From positions 558,001 to 622,000 of the forward strand of contig JAGFNQ010000872.1 of assembly GCA_024364735.1 (NCBI GenBank): a stretch of DNA of 64,000 nt, in the 5' to 3' direction. The notes below the pieces were generated by a model that saw only the letters and a list, made by a program, of their open reading frames with translations, made no database searches and was not told the DNA's origin. Numbering within the stretch: the first letter of the stretch is position 1; each line of letters begins with the position of its first letter. Source of the stretch: Boesenbergia rotunda (taxonomy: Eukaryota > Streptophyta > Magnoliopsida > Zingiberales > Zingiberaceae). This document shows positions 45,171 to 58,027 of this stretch, piece by piece. The translations under genes and the position numbers were made by a program.

Positions 45171-48100
45171 GTTGAAAAATAAGATATTTTATAATACTTA
45201 TGAATCTCCAAGCGGGACTATAAACTCTCAAGGGTCTCTCAACTCAACAGTAGAGTTTCTAGCTGATTCTGGATTATCCGTGGGTACCGAGGATTGGACT
45301 GCGGGGGTACCGATGACAGTGAATTAGAAGGTAAATGTGAAGTTCTTACACCTGAAGATATTAGCAACGACGAATGAGAAGGTGCATGTAAAGGTCCTAC
45401 ACTTGAAGGTATTGGCGACGATGAATGAGAAGGTGCATGTGAAAATCCCGAACCTGAAGGAGGGGGTATGATCCAATATTGGGTGATAACAGAGGGGCCA
45501 AGAGAAGACTGTCTATGCCCATAGCGTCAAAACTGTCAAATAAAACGGTTAGAATAAAGTAAATAAAAATTCAATGCATAATGAAAAACATGAAAAAAAA
45601 ACTTATCATTTTTGCTATTTAATCGACAGTACACAACAAAATAACTGTATATTACCTATAGAAAAAATAGAGTGTATTAACAGATAAAATATATAATTTA
45701 AAAAATGTGATAGAAGATTGAATAAGGCGTTTGGCTTAGGGTGCAGAAATAGAAATGAGAATGGATTTGATAGTGGACTAAAATGGGAATGAGTTTGGTC
45801 ATCCAATATTGATATTTGGTTTATAAGCTGGGATTAGGGAATAATGATTGACTAATTAATTAATTCAAAATTAAGGTTTAATAATTAATAAGTAGTATTA
45901 ATTAAAGTAATTGATTAATTTATTTAGTTTAGGATTAATTGATTAATTAATTTTGAAATAATTAAAAAATTGAATAATTAATTAATTAATTAAGGTTTAA
46001 TAATCAATAATTAATTGGTATTAACTATAGTAATTGATTAATTTATTTAGTTTAGGATTAATTAATTAGTTAATTAATTAATCTTGAATTAATTTGGGAT
46101 TTAGTAATTGGTTAGTTAATTAGTTTCATATTTAATTAAAATAATTAATTATTTTAAAATTAAAGTGATTATTTAGTTAATTAATTATTTAATTAATCCT
46201 AGATTAAATTAAATTAAAATAATTAATCAATTACTTCAATTAATACTAATTAATAATTAGTCACTAATTAATTAAGATTTAATAATTAATTAGTTATATG
46301 GAGGCTCTGGAAACACTTATCAACATATATGACTTTATCAAATTCCGAAATAACTATTTTCAAAGATCATAAATATACTAGCATTGACACAAATAACAAC
46401 ACTAAAAGAAACATCTCACATCATGTTCCTCACAAGACTAATGAGAACTCCAAGATATCGCAAGAAGGTTAAAATACTGATACAAATGCAATCATATTCC
46501 TTCAAAAAAAAAAATTCAGAACTCAACAGCTGGCAAAAGGATTTTGAGTATTGTTATCGATTAACTTTCTTCTATGTTATATTGCAATAAAGCACACACT
46601 TCATATATTTAAATAGACAAACCATTCTTATGCTAACAAGTACAGGTACTTGTTATAACAATCTAGACAACCTTAATATCGAATCACAAAATTATTGAAG
46701 GGAACAATTTAGTGACTTGAATGAATTAAAGAATAATATCTCATATCGATGGATGCATGTATCATATGAGGTCAAAAAAGACTTTGTATAACAAGAAAAA
46801 ATGAACAACAAATGTTTACACTATTAGAGAAAATATTTGAGAAATATCAATGGCTTAAGATGCATTTTCATGCAAAGATTAGTAGAATATACACATTGCA
46901 ATAGACAAATTGGTTCAAGTGATAATAGGATAAATTTTAAAACGATTGATAGTAGGGGCCGACCGTAGCCAGAAGCGGTCGACACGACTAGCAGGGGAGG
47001 CGACCGCCAATAGGTGGCGATTGAGGTCAGCAAGTGCTCGCCTCGATCGGTAGGGGCTGGTGGCATCCAGAAGGGGGCCAGGGGCGTGGCTAGCAAGAGA
47101 GGCGGCGGCTATCAAGGTTGGCCGCGACTAGCAGAAGTCGGTCGTGGCCAGTACCAGAGGCTTTGAGGGTGAGAAAAGAGAGGGGAGAGAGTTACCATCG
47201 CCTTCGGAGATCGTCGTCGAGATCGCAACCGTCGTTGCCACAAAACGCAAAACCCAGATCTAGGGCAAGGGGCTGGGGGATCTGGTATCATTTCCGCTTT
47301 TAAGGGTTATTTGGCGACCAAATCACTTTTCGTCCCCAAATTTAGGGGCGAAAAGCGATTTCATCCCCATATTTGGATAAAATTATAAAATATTAAATAT
47401 AAAATACTCAATTTGGGACAAAATTTAAAAAAAGAAAATATAAAATATAAAATAATTTTGTAAATATTTTATATTTATATTTGATTTAATGTTATATTTT
47501 TGATAGATTCAACACAAAATCGAAAACATTAAAAAAATAAGTTAATATTTAAAAAAATTACAAACAAAATTTAAAAAAATATAATTCATAAAATATAAAA
47601 TAATTTAGAAAATAATTTATATTTATATTTTATTTTATGTTATATTTTTCACGGATTAGTCACAAAACCAAAAATATTAAAAAATAAAATAAATTAACTT
47701 TTAAAAATTACAAAATATATTTATCTATTATGTTGTGTTATATTTTTTCATCTAGCCAAAAAAAACAATGCTATAAATATATTTGGGCTGAATAATGTTT
47801 GAGATGAATTTAATTATTTTTTTTGGGATGAATTCTAGATTCGTCCAGATTTGGTGTCGAATCCAACGAGTCATCCAGATTTGGTGTCGAATCCAACGAT
47901 TCGTCCCAGATTTGGCGATGAACCAATGGATTCATTACAAAGTTTGGGATGAATCTTTGGATTCGTCGCCAAATCTACGACGAATCTAGGATTCATCTTA
48001 GAATGAAAAATAATTAAATGAGGCTGAAACCATACTTAGATATATCAGAGTTATACAAAATCAGTTCCTATATCTTCGTCTACTTCTCCTAAATTTATAA

Positions 48101-48850
48101 ATACTCTCAAATATCAATTTAACCTACTATATCGAAATCGATGATTTTTTGCCCTTGAATTAGATTTTTTAAATAATTTCATGTAAAAAAATTCATTGCT
48201 ATAAATATATTTGGGATAAATAATGTTTGAGGGTATTTATAAAATTACGAAAACTATACAAACACATAGGAACCAATTTCGTATCATTCCGATATCTCTA
48301 GATAGGGTTTCAGCCTCATTTAATTATCTTTAATTATTTCCATTCTAGGATAAATTCTGGATTCGTCCCAGATTTGGTGACAAAGCCTTATATTTTGAAT
48401 TCATTGCTAAATCTGGGACAAATCCTAGATGCTCGCCAAATCTAGGACGAATCATGTATTCGTCCCAGAATGAAAAATAATTAAATGGGGCTGAATCCCG
48501 AAATATGCATCTAGAGATATCGAAATGACATGAAACTGATTCTTATATGCTCGTCTTATTCTGTTGATTATATATATATCTTAGATCCAAAAAAATATAT
48601 TAGGTTAATTTGATTTTTGAATATATTTATATAATTAGGAGAATTAGATGAAATGGAGAAACTTTTTCATGTCATTCTGAACTCTTTAGGTCTATTTATC
48701 GATTGTCGATATATTTTTTTTTATTTTTTAGAATATGGGATGAATCTTGAGGTTTGTCTCATCCTAGAATCTAGGATTCATGCCTAATTTATAATAATTA
48801 ATTATAAAAATTAATTATAAAAATTATTATGAATTCAGAAATTTTTGTGA
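44810..48850. repeat. Left arm of a multi-kilobase inverted repeat
   Basis: Reads in reverse complement at about 53490-64000. Checked anchor pairs: 44810-44860 with 63950-64000 (LTR); 45171-45600 with 63200-63639; 46255-46340 with 57770-57850; 46900-47340 with 56700-57180; 48000-48480 with 53810-54300; 48488-48850 with 53490-53830. Arms are highly similar but not identical. Confidence 0.93.
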
Positions 48851-49172
48851 TAAATTTTTAATTACTAGCAAATTTTGCAATGAAAAATGAATACGAAGCA
48901 AATTCTACAACAAATAATAAATTTGTTACAGATATTGTGATGAATTAGATTTTCATCACAAAATTAGCAACGAATTTATAAATTCATCGCTAAACTATAA
49001 CAATTTTGGGGATAGAAATTAGTTTGTTACTAAATTGCGATGAAAAATTTTCGTTGCTAATTTCGTTGTCAATTAGCAATAATTTTTATTTTTGTCACAA
49101 AATTTATTGTAAATCTAGGACGGAAAATATTTGTCCTAAAATTTTGTCTCTGAATCACTATTTTTTGTAGTG
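45171..49172 (-). mobile_element. CACTA-like transposon fragment (left copy)
   Basis: It ends at 49150-49172 with TCACTATTTTTTGTAGTG, which is the CACTACAAAAAATAGTGA terminus read in reverse. Inward from it are dense inverted motifs (TTCGTCGCCAAAT, GGACGAATCC), typical of CACTA subterminal repeats. The distal side is cut by the gypsy LTR at 45170. Near that junction a Pro/Ser-rich frame (clearer in the right copy, 63350-63600) ends with EFIVPLGDS, which recalls plant En/Spm-type proteins but is too short to assign. Otherwise I see no transposase. 45780-46300 is almost pure TTAATTAA-type sequence. 46900-47300 is GC-rich. Confidence 0.6.
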
Positions 49173-49575
49173 AGAAGCCTCCAGTCATCTGGGGCACTTC
49201 TAGAAGTGCCACATCAACAAAATGGTCATTTCGACTGATAGACTATAAATATAGGCCCTAACCTCTATTCTATAACAAAACATTCAAATTAACTTCTATA
49301 ATTTAGTTTTGAGCTTTTAACCGCTGTAAGGGGCTTCTCCACCTCTAATATTGTCAAAGAACTGAGTTTGTTAGTGTGCTTGTTATTGTCTTTGATTAAT
49401 AACCACTAAGGTTGTAACAAAGTAAATCCCTTATGCCCATATTTATTTTTATGTTATTTCTTTTCAATTAATGTGTGTATCCTTGCTAAGTTAGAAAGTA
49501 AGAGCAGTTGTTAATTTCATTTACAGGTCATTTACCCCCCCCCCCCCCCCCCCCCCAATCAAGTCCAATGATCCA
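49173..49575 (+). repeat. Truncated 5' LTR of a SIRE-like copia, with a 22-C tract
   Basis: It contains a TATA-like CTATAAATATAGG (about 49243) and ends in an uninterrupted run of 22 C (49535-49556) then ATCAAGTCCAATGATCCA. The primer site TGGTATCAGAGCT is at 49581-49593. Its upstream U3 is cut by the CACTA end at 49172. Confidence 0.6.
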
Positions 49576-49580
49576 ATAAG

Positions 49581-49593
49581 TGGTATCAGAGCT
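49581..49593 (+). promoter_or_regulatory. Primer binding site, initiator-Met tRNA type
   Basis: TGGTATCAGAGCT lies five bases after the LTR end. Gag starts at 49639. Confidence 0.88.
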
Positions 49594-49638
49594 CAACCAT
49601 CTTAGAAGGACTAATCTCTATCTAAAGCAACAAGGAAA

Positions 49639-50940
49639 ATGGTCAGATCAAGCATACACCCACCTAAGTTCGAGGGGAAGTTTATGCTGTGAAAGCGTAA
49701 AATAGAAGTATTATTTAAAATAGATTTTCAAATATTATTAATTATTAAATAGGATTTTGAAGTACTCAAGGACGAGAACGAAGAAGAAAAGGATGGGCTC
49801 CTCTGGAACAAGATGCAACAGATCAAGTTCATGGCAAATGGTAAGATCGAGTTTCATCTATTGAGTGTACTACCACCTCAGGAAGTCAACTGGATCGGAT
49901 CATACAATTCCATCAAAGAGCTCCGGGAGAAGTTCCTAGATTTTCATAAAGGAACCTCGGAGACCAAGTTAGCTAAACAAGATGTGCTCTGCAACAAACT
50001 CAGTAACCTCTGACTAGAGAATGGTGAGTCAGTTACTCAACTACATATAAATATCAAGGAGCTGATTATGGGGCACAACAATCTTGGAGAAATGATAATG
50101 AATAGTGATTTGCTAAGGTATGCATTAAATACATTTCCAAGAACCCAAAAATGGACATCAATTGTGGACTCTTACTATATATCTAAGGACATCAATGTAA
50201 GTAGTTTAGAAAATCTATTTTCGACTCTAGTACTTCATGAATCTCGATTTACAGGTCTAAGAAAAGAACAAGAGTCGAATCAAAACATAGCGCTAAAAGC
50301 CAAGAAGAATCAGATTTAGAGTCATCTCTTGATGAAGATCAGGAGGCTAATTTGGTAGGAAAAATTAGTCGATTTTTTAAGATTCACGATTTTGATAAAA
50401 AAAACAGATGATAAAGCTACTTTAGAGGAAAAAAAATTGAAAATTAAGATGCTACAACTGTGACCAATAATGTCACATTAAGGACAATTGCCCTAATTGA
50501 AGAATAAAGGAAAAGAAAAAAACCAAGTATGTTCAAGAGGAGAACCTCAAAGCAACGTGGAGTGAGTCATCGTTAGAAGACTTTGAGTCCGAGGAATATA
50601 CCAGACTAGCACTAATACTGAGCCACCAAGAATTAGACGATGCAGACACCTAAGGAGAAATCATCGATGAAGGGGGAGCAATCACCTACAAATTTGACAT
50701 GGTAAGTTTGTATGACTCTTACCTTTCGATATTGTACTAACCTATTAAGACGCTAAATAGATCACTATGCAAAACAACAAAGAAATATATTGAAATAAAG
50801 AAAAATAAATTAGAACTAGAGAATAAAATAGAAGAATTTGATAAAATTAAAATCGAAAATACAAAATTTAAAGGCCAAATAGAAATATTAGAAAAGGATT
50901 ATTCATGCTCGAATTCAAACTTATTACAAATTCTAAATGT
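49639..50940 (+). pseudogene. SIRE/Maximus-like copia gag, degenerate
   Basis: From ATG 49639 the frame reads VRSSIHPPKFEGKFML followed by TGA where Trp is usual. Further parts show WNKMQQIKFMANGKIEFHLL, NSIKELREKFLDFHKGTSE, HINIKELIMGHNNLG and RYALNTFPRTQKWTSIV. A CCHC-type knuckle (CYNCDQ, stop, CHIKDNC) lies at about 50446-50490, interrupted by a stop. Asp/Glu-rich and Lys/Glu-rich stretches follow. It is a relative of the gag at 37057 but older. No pol domain follows: 50940-51700 is T-rich non-coding sequence. Confidence 0.8.
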
Positions 50941-51699
50941 TAGATATTTTGGGGGTTCATTGACATGTTAAAAATCATATGAGCTAAATTTTTAAATTTT
51001 CAAAATTTGAGATTCCTAGAAAATATTTGATCAATTTAGTAGGTAAAAATTTGTATAGATTCAAAAATCTATTTTAACCTATTAGATTTTTTATTTAATT
51101 GCTACAAATTAGTTTGTTTATTAAGATTATCCATAAAATTATTTTTCATAAAACTTTTGTTCAATTTTCTTTAGGTTTAAATTTTTTTTTGATAAAAAAA
51201 TATGTTATTTGTTTGTAGAAAATTTTCGAAAATATTTGACTAATACAAATTTTTTATGAATTTTTTACCAAAAAAATGAAATTTTAATATTAAAAATTTC
51301 TGAAGATTATTTTTTTTAAAAAAAACTTGACTTTTCTATAAATAATCATTATATCTTGAATGCTTAGAAAAATTAGCAAGTTGTTTTATTATTGAAATCT
51401 ATTTTTAGAGTATTTAATTTCAAAAATATGTGAAGAAAAATACTTCTCACTAAAAGAAAAATAGTTTCTTGTATACATTTTTGCTAAAATCAGTTTTATT
51501 ATGTTTGATATTAAAAAAAATCAGTATTTTTCGACAATGAAAAATAATTTTCAAATTATTTTTGATAAATATGAGGTTTAATTCTTAAACATTATTTTAC
51601 TTATGAAATAATTGCAGTAAAAATACACAACCTTGTATTTTGTATGTACAACGCCAAGAAAAATTTTTAGATTTTTTTCTCTTATTTTTTCATTTAGTT

Positions 51700-51899
51700 T
51701 TCTATGTTTTTATGTAATCAAAGGGGGAGAAATAATGAGAGTTAAGTTAGGGAGGGGGAGAACTTTATGGCAAAATTTTGTTTAAGGACTTAATTGTAAA
51801 TTTTTATTTTACATAATTAATTTTTCTTTTAACATAATTAAGTTCTTGTTTGTTTTCGCTAATCTTAACTTTGGTTAATACACATTAAAAAGGGAGAGC
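51700..51899 (+). promoter_or_regulatory. Polypurine tracts at the 3' end of the SIRE-like remnant
   Basis: AAAGGGGGAGAAAT (about 51720), AGGGAGGGGGAGAAC (about 51752) and AAAAAGGGAGAGCT (about 51886-51899) resemble the multiple purine tracts of SIRE-type elements. TGTAAGTACTTTGG at 51900 could be the start of a 3' LTR. Confidence 0.5.
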
Positions 51900-53489
51900 T
51901 TGTAAGTACTTTGGATTAGTTTTGATGATGATCAACTGAGTTATGTTAGGTCATGTGCGTGTTTGATGTCTTGTATCTACGTGTTAAAATAAGAAAACTT
52001 GGAGGGTTGAATGGCAAAAAGGGTTAACTTAAGGGTGTGGATGGAGGTTGCTAAACTTGAAGGGGTTGAATATAAAACGACCATCCACATAAAGCTTCTC
52101 TCCTTCTCGGCGATCGACGCCTTCCTCTCGAGCTTGGATCGATCTCCGCTCCAGGCAGATTCAAGGTGAGTTAAGTTTGTTGTGTTGCTTATTTTCTTTT
52201 CCTTTTTTCAATCGCTCCAAGGTATTTGCGAATGTTTTGGACTTGATCTCCCCTAATCACAGTAGTTTCTTGGGCGTGCCTTGGATGATCTAGGGTTTTG
52301 GGGAAAAGGGTGTAGCTCAGAACTGGGGTTGATCGTGTTGGATCTTCTTACTGAGCCTGTTCTTGCTAGTTGGGGCAAAGTTTCTGTTGGCGCAGGTTCT
52401 AGGTAAGGATCTGTTGATTTTGTTTACAATCTGATCGATAGCGGTTCCCGATTGGTTTCCTTTCTCCACCATGAGCCTATCTTGCTGTTGGATTTGGTTT
52501 CCTTTCTATTCTTGATCGATTTCGGTTTGAATCAGTGAGGGTAGTCAGGTTGTTGATTTTGTTTAAGGAGTTTCTTGGAGGTTGAGAGCTCTTTGAATTT
52601 GGAATCAATGTAGTGCCTATTCATTTTTTTAATTTTGATCCTCTATGCCGTGAGCTCGCTCTTGTTGTTCTGTTTTGGTTGGTGATTTCTGTGTTTTGAT
52701 GGTTTGAGTGGGTTGTTTGTGAGGTGAGTTTAGATCTGTTCATGAGGTGAGTTTAGATGGTGTTGAATTCTTGAGGAGGATCTATAGTGATGAGATTATA
52801 GTGCTATTGAAATTGTGATGCTTTGTTCATGGGTTGTGGGTGGGTTGTGTGTGATCCTATTCAGCATTGGTGTTCTGATTGAGGGAGTGATCAGAATAGT
52901 GGAACGGGGATGCAATGGATTAGGCTACTGATAGGGTTCATATGGGTTTGATACTATAGTAGACCTAGTGGTGATGAAATTAATTAGTAGTTAATTAGTT
53001 AATTACTAGTAAATAGATAGCTAAGTGATGCTTTGGATGCAGGACTTTGATTTGGTTTGCTCACTGTGGATATTATTTTGGACAGGGGGTTCTCATCACA
53101 CGAACTTCTTCATATTAAGGCAGGTACCTTGTCTTATCTATTTCTTTTAGATATTGTCACAGATAAATATGCATGGTTGGTTATGCTAGTAATAGTTTCT
53201 ATACCTTACCTATTTTGTATATCTTCGTCGGTTACTTGTAGCATACCTTCGTGATATGTCCTGTTATTCTCGCATAGCTTGTACACGGTAGGGATTGATC
53301 ACGAGTAGTACCTTGCATGTATCCTGGTAGTTTACTTTCTGGATCTTGATTTATGACCTAGACCTATGCATGCCTTAGATTCTGGATAGGCCCTTCGATT
53401 GGATGTTGCATGCATATAGTGTCATGCACCATACTTGCACTGTTGCATAGCTGGTGATCCTAGGCTCTCTTATAGCTGAGACAAACCTC
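51900..53489 (+). other. Promoter and 5' UTR-like segment of unknown origin (palindrome spacer)
   Basis: A TATA-like ATATAAAA (about 52069), a C/T-rich leader (CTTCTCTCCTTCTCGG) and a strong splice donor AAG|GTGAGTTAAG at 52166 look like a plant gene 5' UTR with a first intron. The following DNA is T-rich and intron-like, with several CAG acceptors (for example 53041). No coding exon is recognised. It may instead be the U3/R of the retrotransposon LTR that starts at 51900. Confidence 0.35.
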
Positions 53490-54479
53490 AAAATTAATTT
53501 TTATAATTAATTTTTATAAATCAGGGATGAATCCTAGATTCTAGGATGAGACAAACCTCAAGATTCATCCCAGATTCTAAAAAATAAAAAAAAAATATCG
53601 GCAATCGATAAATAGACCTAAAGAGTTCAGAATGTCATGAAAAAGTTTCTCCATTTCATCTAATTCTCCTAATTATATAAATATATTCAAAAATCAAATT
53701 AACCTAATATATTTTTTTGGATCTAAGATATATATATAATCAACAGAATAAGACGAGCATATAGGTATCAGTTTCATGTCATTTCGATATCTCTAGGTGC
53801 ATATTTCGGGATTCAGCCTTATTTAATTATTTTTCATTCTGGGACGAATACATGATTCGTCCTAGATTTGGCGAGCATCTAGGATTTGTCCCAGATTTAG
53901 CAATGAATTCAAAATATAAGGATTTGTCACCAAATCTGGGACGAATCCAGAATTTATCCTAGAATGGAAATAATTAAAAGATAATTAAATGAGGCTGAAA
54001 CACTATCTAGAGATATCGAAATGATACGAAATTGGTTCCTATGTGTTTGTATAGTTTTCGTAATTTTATAAATACCCTCAAACATTATTTATCCCAAATA
54101 TATTTATAGCAGTGAATTTTTTTACATGAAATTATTTAAAAAATCTAATTCAAGGGCAAAAAATCATCGATTTCGATATAGTAGGTTAAATTGATATTTG
54201 AGAGTATTTATAAATTTAGGAGAAGTAGACGAAGATATAGGAACTGATTTTGTATAACTCTGATATATCTAAGTATGGTTTCAGCCTCATTTAATTATTT
54301 TTCATTCTAAGATGAATCCTAGATTCGTCGTAGATTTGGCGACGAATCCAAAGATTCATCCCAAACTTTGTAATGAATCCATTGGTTCATCGCCAAATCT
54401 GGGACGAATCGTTGGATTCGACACCAAATCTGGACGAATCTAGAATTCATCCAAAAAAAATAATTAAATTAAATGTGGC

Positions 54480-56290
54480 TGAAACCCTACTTAGAGATAT
54501 CAGAATTACACAAAACTGATTCCTATGTGTTTGTGTAGTTCTCTTAATTTTTTAAATACCCTTAAACATTATTTAGCCCAAATATATTTATAGCAGTGAT
54601 TTTTTTAACATGAAATTATTCAAAAAATCTACTTTGTGATAAAAAAATATTGGTTTCGATATATTAGGTCAAATTGGTATGTGAAAGCATTTGTAAATTC
54701 AGGAGAAGTAGACGAAACCGATTTTGTATGTGTTGGGCCTTAATTATTTTTTAAATTATTTTCATTTTGGGATAAATCTTGGTTTCATCCCAGAATTGGC
54801 GATGAATCCAAGCCTCAAACTTTGCATTGAATCCATGGATTTGTTGCCAAAGCTGGGACAAATCCTTGTATAGCAGTGATTTTTCTAATATGAAACTATT
54901 TTAAAAATCTAATTCATTGTCAAAAAAAGTATTGATTTCGATATATTAGGTCAAATTGATATTTGAGAGTATTTATAAATTCAAGAGAAGTAGACGAATA
55001 CATAGAAATCGATTTCATGTAATTCTAATATCTCTATGTAGGGTTTCAACCTCATTTAATTATTTTTCATTCTAGGACGAATCCTTAGAGTCGACGCCAA
55101 ATCTAAGACGAATCCAAGATTTGTCCCAGAATAAAAAAAATTAAAATTAATTAAATGAGATCGAACCTACTTTGAAATATCAGAATTATACGAAACTAGT
55201 TCTTATATGTTCTATAGTTCTCTTAATGTTATAAATACCCTCAAACATTATTTAGTCCAAATATATTTATAACAATGATTTTTTAACATGAAACAATTTT
55301 AAAAATTTAATTCATGGTCAAAAAATCACGGGGTTCGATATATTAAGTCAAATTGATATTTGTGAGCATATATAAATTCAGGAGAAGTAGATGAGGCCGG
55401 TGTCACATAATCATCCCAGAATTAGCAACGAATCTAACGATTTATCTCAAACATTACGATGAATCCATGGATTCGTCGCCTCGTCGCTAATTCTGGGATG
55501 AAACCAGGATTCGTCCTAGAATGAAAAATACTAAAAAATAATGAAATGAGGCTAAAACCCTACTTAGAGATATTAGAATTACACGAAATCAATTCTTATG
55601 TATTTGTCTATTTCTCCTGATTATATAAATGCCCTCATATATCATATTTTGATCCGATATTTTTTATTTTCATAGCTAAGTCAAATAGATGAACTTGAAA
55701 GGTAAGTTGAACATGTAAAAGTTATAATTTGAAATGTAAGTTGAATATGTTAAAGTTACAAATTAATGTTAGAGAGCTTAGAATGACACGAAATCAGTCT
55801 CTATGTGCTTGTCTAGTTCTCCTAATTATAAAAATATTGTCAAACATTATTTAGATCAAATATATTGATAACAATGATTTTTTGAACATGAAACTGTCTA
55901 AAACATTGAATTCGTATTTAAAAAATCACTGGTTTAGATATATTAGGTCAAATTAATATTTGAAGATATTTACAAAATCAAGAGAACTAGACGAATACAT
56001 ACGAATTGATTTCGTGCCATTCCAATATGTCTAGATAGGGTTTCAGCTCATTTAGTTATTTTTTAGTTATTTTTCATTCTGGGACATATCCTGGATTCGT
56101 CCAAAATTAGCAAAGAATCCCCGTATTCATCCCAGATTTTGCAACGAATCTATTAATTCATCACAAAGTTTGGGATGAATCATTGGATTCGTCGCCAATT
56201 CTGGGATGAATCCAGGATTCGTCCAAGAATGAAAAATAATTTTAAAAAATTAAATCAAGCTAAAACACTATCTCAAACATTATTGAGCCC
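54480..56290. repeat. Tandem palindromic modules, about 0.5 kb each
   Basis: Blocks bounded by AATGAGGCTGAAACCCTACT and its reverse complement, with GGATTCGTCGCCAA motifs between, recur four or five times. Only part of this series is present in the left arm. These look like subterminal inverted repeats amplified in tandem. Confidence 0.75.
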
Positions 56291-58019
56291 AAATATATTT
56301 ATAGCATTGTTTTTTTTTTGGCTAGATGAAAAAATATAACACAACATAAGATATAAATATATTTTGTAATTTTTAAAAGTTAATTTATTTTATTTTTTAA
56401 TATTTTTGGTTTTGTGACTAATCGTGAAAAATATAACATAAAATAAAATATAATTATAAATTATTTTCTAAATTATTTTATATTTTATATTTTATATTTT
56501 ATGAATTATATTTTATTAAATTTTGTTTGTAATTTTTTTAAATATTAACTTATTTTTTTTAATGTTTTCGATTTTGTGTTGAATCTATCAAAAATATAAC
56601 ATTAAATCAAATATAAATATAAAATATTTACAAAATTATTTTATATTTTATTTTTTATTTTTTTAAATTTTGTCCCAAATTGAATATTTTATATTTAATA
56701 TTTTATAATTTTACCCAAATATGGGGATGAAATCGCTTTTCGCCCCCTAAATTTGGGGACGAAAAGTGATTTGGTCGCCAAATAACCCTTAGTGACGGTT
56801 CTGCGTTCTGCGTTCCCCCTGCTGGTCGACGACGATCTCCAGCCCTTGCCCTAGATCTGGGTTCTGCGTTCTGTGGCAACGACGGTTGCGATCTCGACGA
56901 CGATCTCCGAAGGCGACGGTAACTCTCTCCCCTCTCTTTTCTCACCCTCAAAGCCTCTGGTACTGGCCACGACCGACTCCTGCTAGTCGCGGCCAGCCCT
57001 GATAGCCGCCGCCTCCCTTGCTAGCCACGCCCTGGCCCCCTTCTGGATGCCACCAGCCCCTACCGATCGAGGCCAGCACTTGCTGACCTCAACCGCCACC
57101 TATTGGCGGCCGCCTCCCCTGCTGGTCGTGTCGACCGCTTCTGGCCACGGTCGGCCCCTACTATCAATCGTTTTAAAATTTATCCTATTATCACTTGAAC
57201 CAATTTCTCTATTGCAATGTGTATATTCTACTAATCTTTGCATGAAAATGCATCTTAAGCCATTGATATTTCTCAAACATTTTCTCTAATAGTGTAAACA
57301 TTTGCTGTTCATTTTTTCTTGTTATACAAAGTCATTTTTGACCTCATATGATACATACATCCATCGATATGAGATATTATTCTTTAATTCATTAGTCACT
57401 AAATTGTTCCCTTCAATAATTTTGTGATTCGATATTAAGGTTGTCTAGATTGTTATAACAAGTACTTGTTAGCATAAGAATGGTTTGTCTATTTAAATAT
57501 ATGAAGTGTGTGCTTTATTGCAATATAACATAGAAGAAAGTTAATCGATAACAATACTCAAAATCCTTTTGCCAGCTGTTGAGTTCTGAATTTTTTTTTG
57601 AAGGAATATGATTGCATTTGTATCAGTATTTTAACCTTCTTGCGATGTCTTGGAGTTCTCATTAGTCTTGTGAGGAGCATGATGTGAGATGTTTCTTTGA
57701 GTGTTGTTATTTGTGTCATTGCAAGTATATTTATGATCTTTGAAAATAGTTATTTCGGAATTTGATAAAGTTGATAAGTGTTTCTAGAGCCTCCATATAA
57801 CTAATTAATTATTAAATCTTAATTAATTAGTGACTAATTATTAATTAGTATTAATTGAAAAAATTGATTAATTAATTTAATTTAATTTAATTTAGGATTA
57901 ATTAAATAATTAATTAACTAATTAACTAACCAATTACTAAATCCCAAATTAATTCAAGATTAATTAATTAACTAATTAATTTATCCTAAACTAAATAAAT
58001 TAGTCAATTACTATAGTTA

Positions 58020-58027
58020 ATACCAAT
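58020..58027. repeat. 8-bp target-site duplication ATACCAAT (left) of the hAT element
   Basis: Identical to 62778-62785. The uninterrupted target can be read in the left arm of the inverted repeat at about 46012-46019 (ATTGGTAT on the plus strand). This confirms both the insertion and its polarity. Confidence 0.95.

Noticed and set aside
44707..45231. 139-codon plus and 162-codon minus frames
   Set aside because: Opposite-strand frames through the same GC-rich gypsy LTR; low-complexity and without motifs.
46824..47115. 90-codon minus frame repeated at 57047-57289 on the plus strand
   Set aside because: Conserved only because it lies in both arms of the inverted repeat. Pro-rich and without a known domain; kept as CACTA-like interior DNA.
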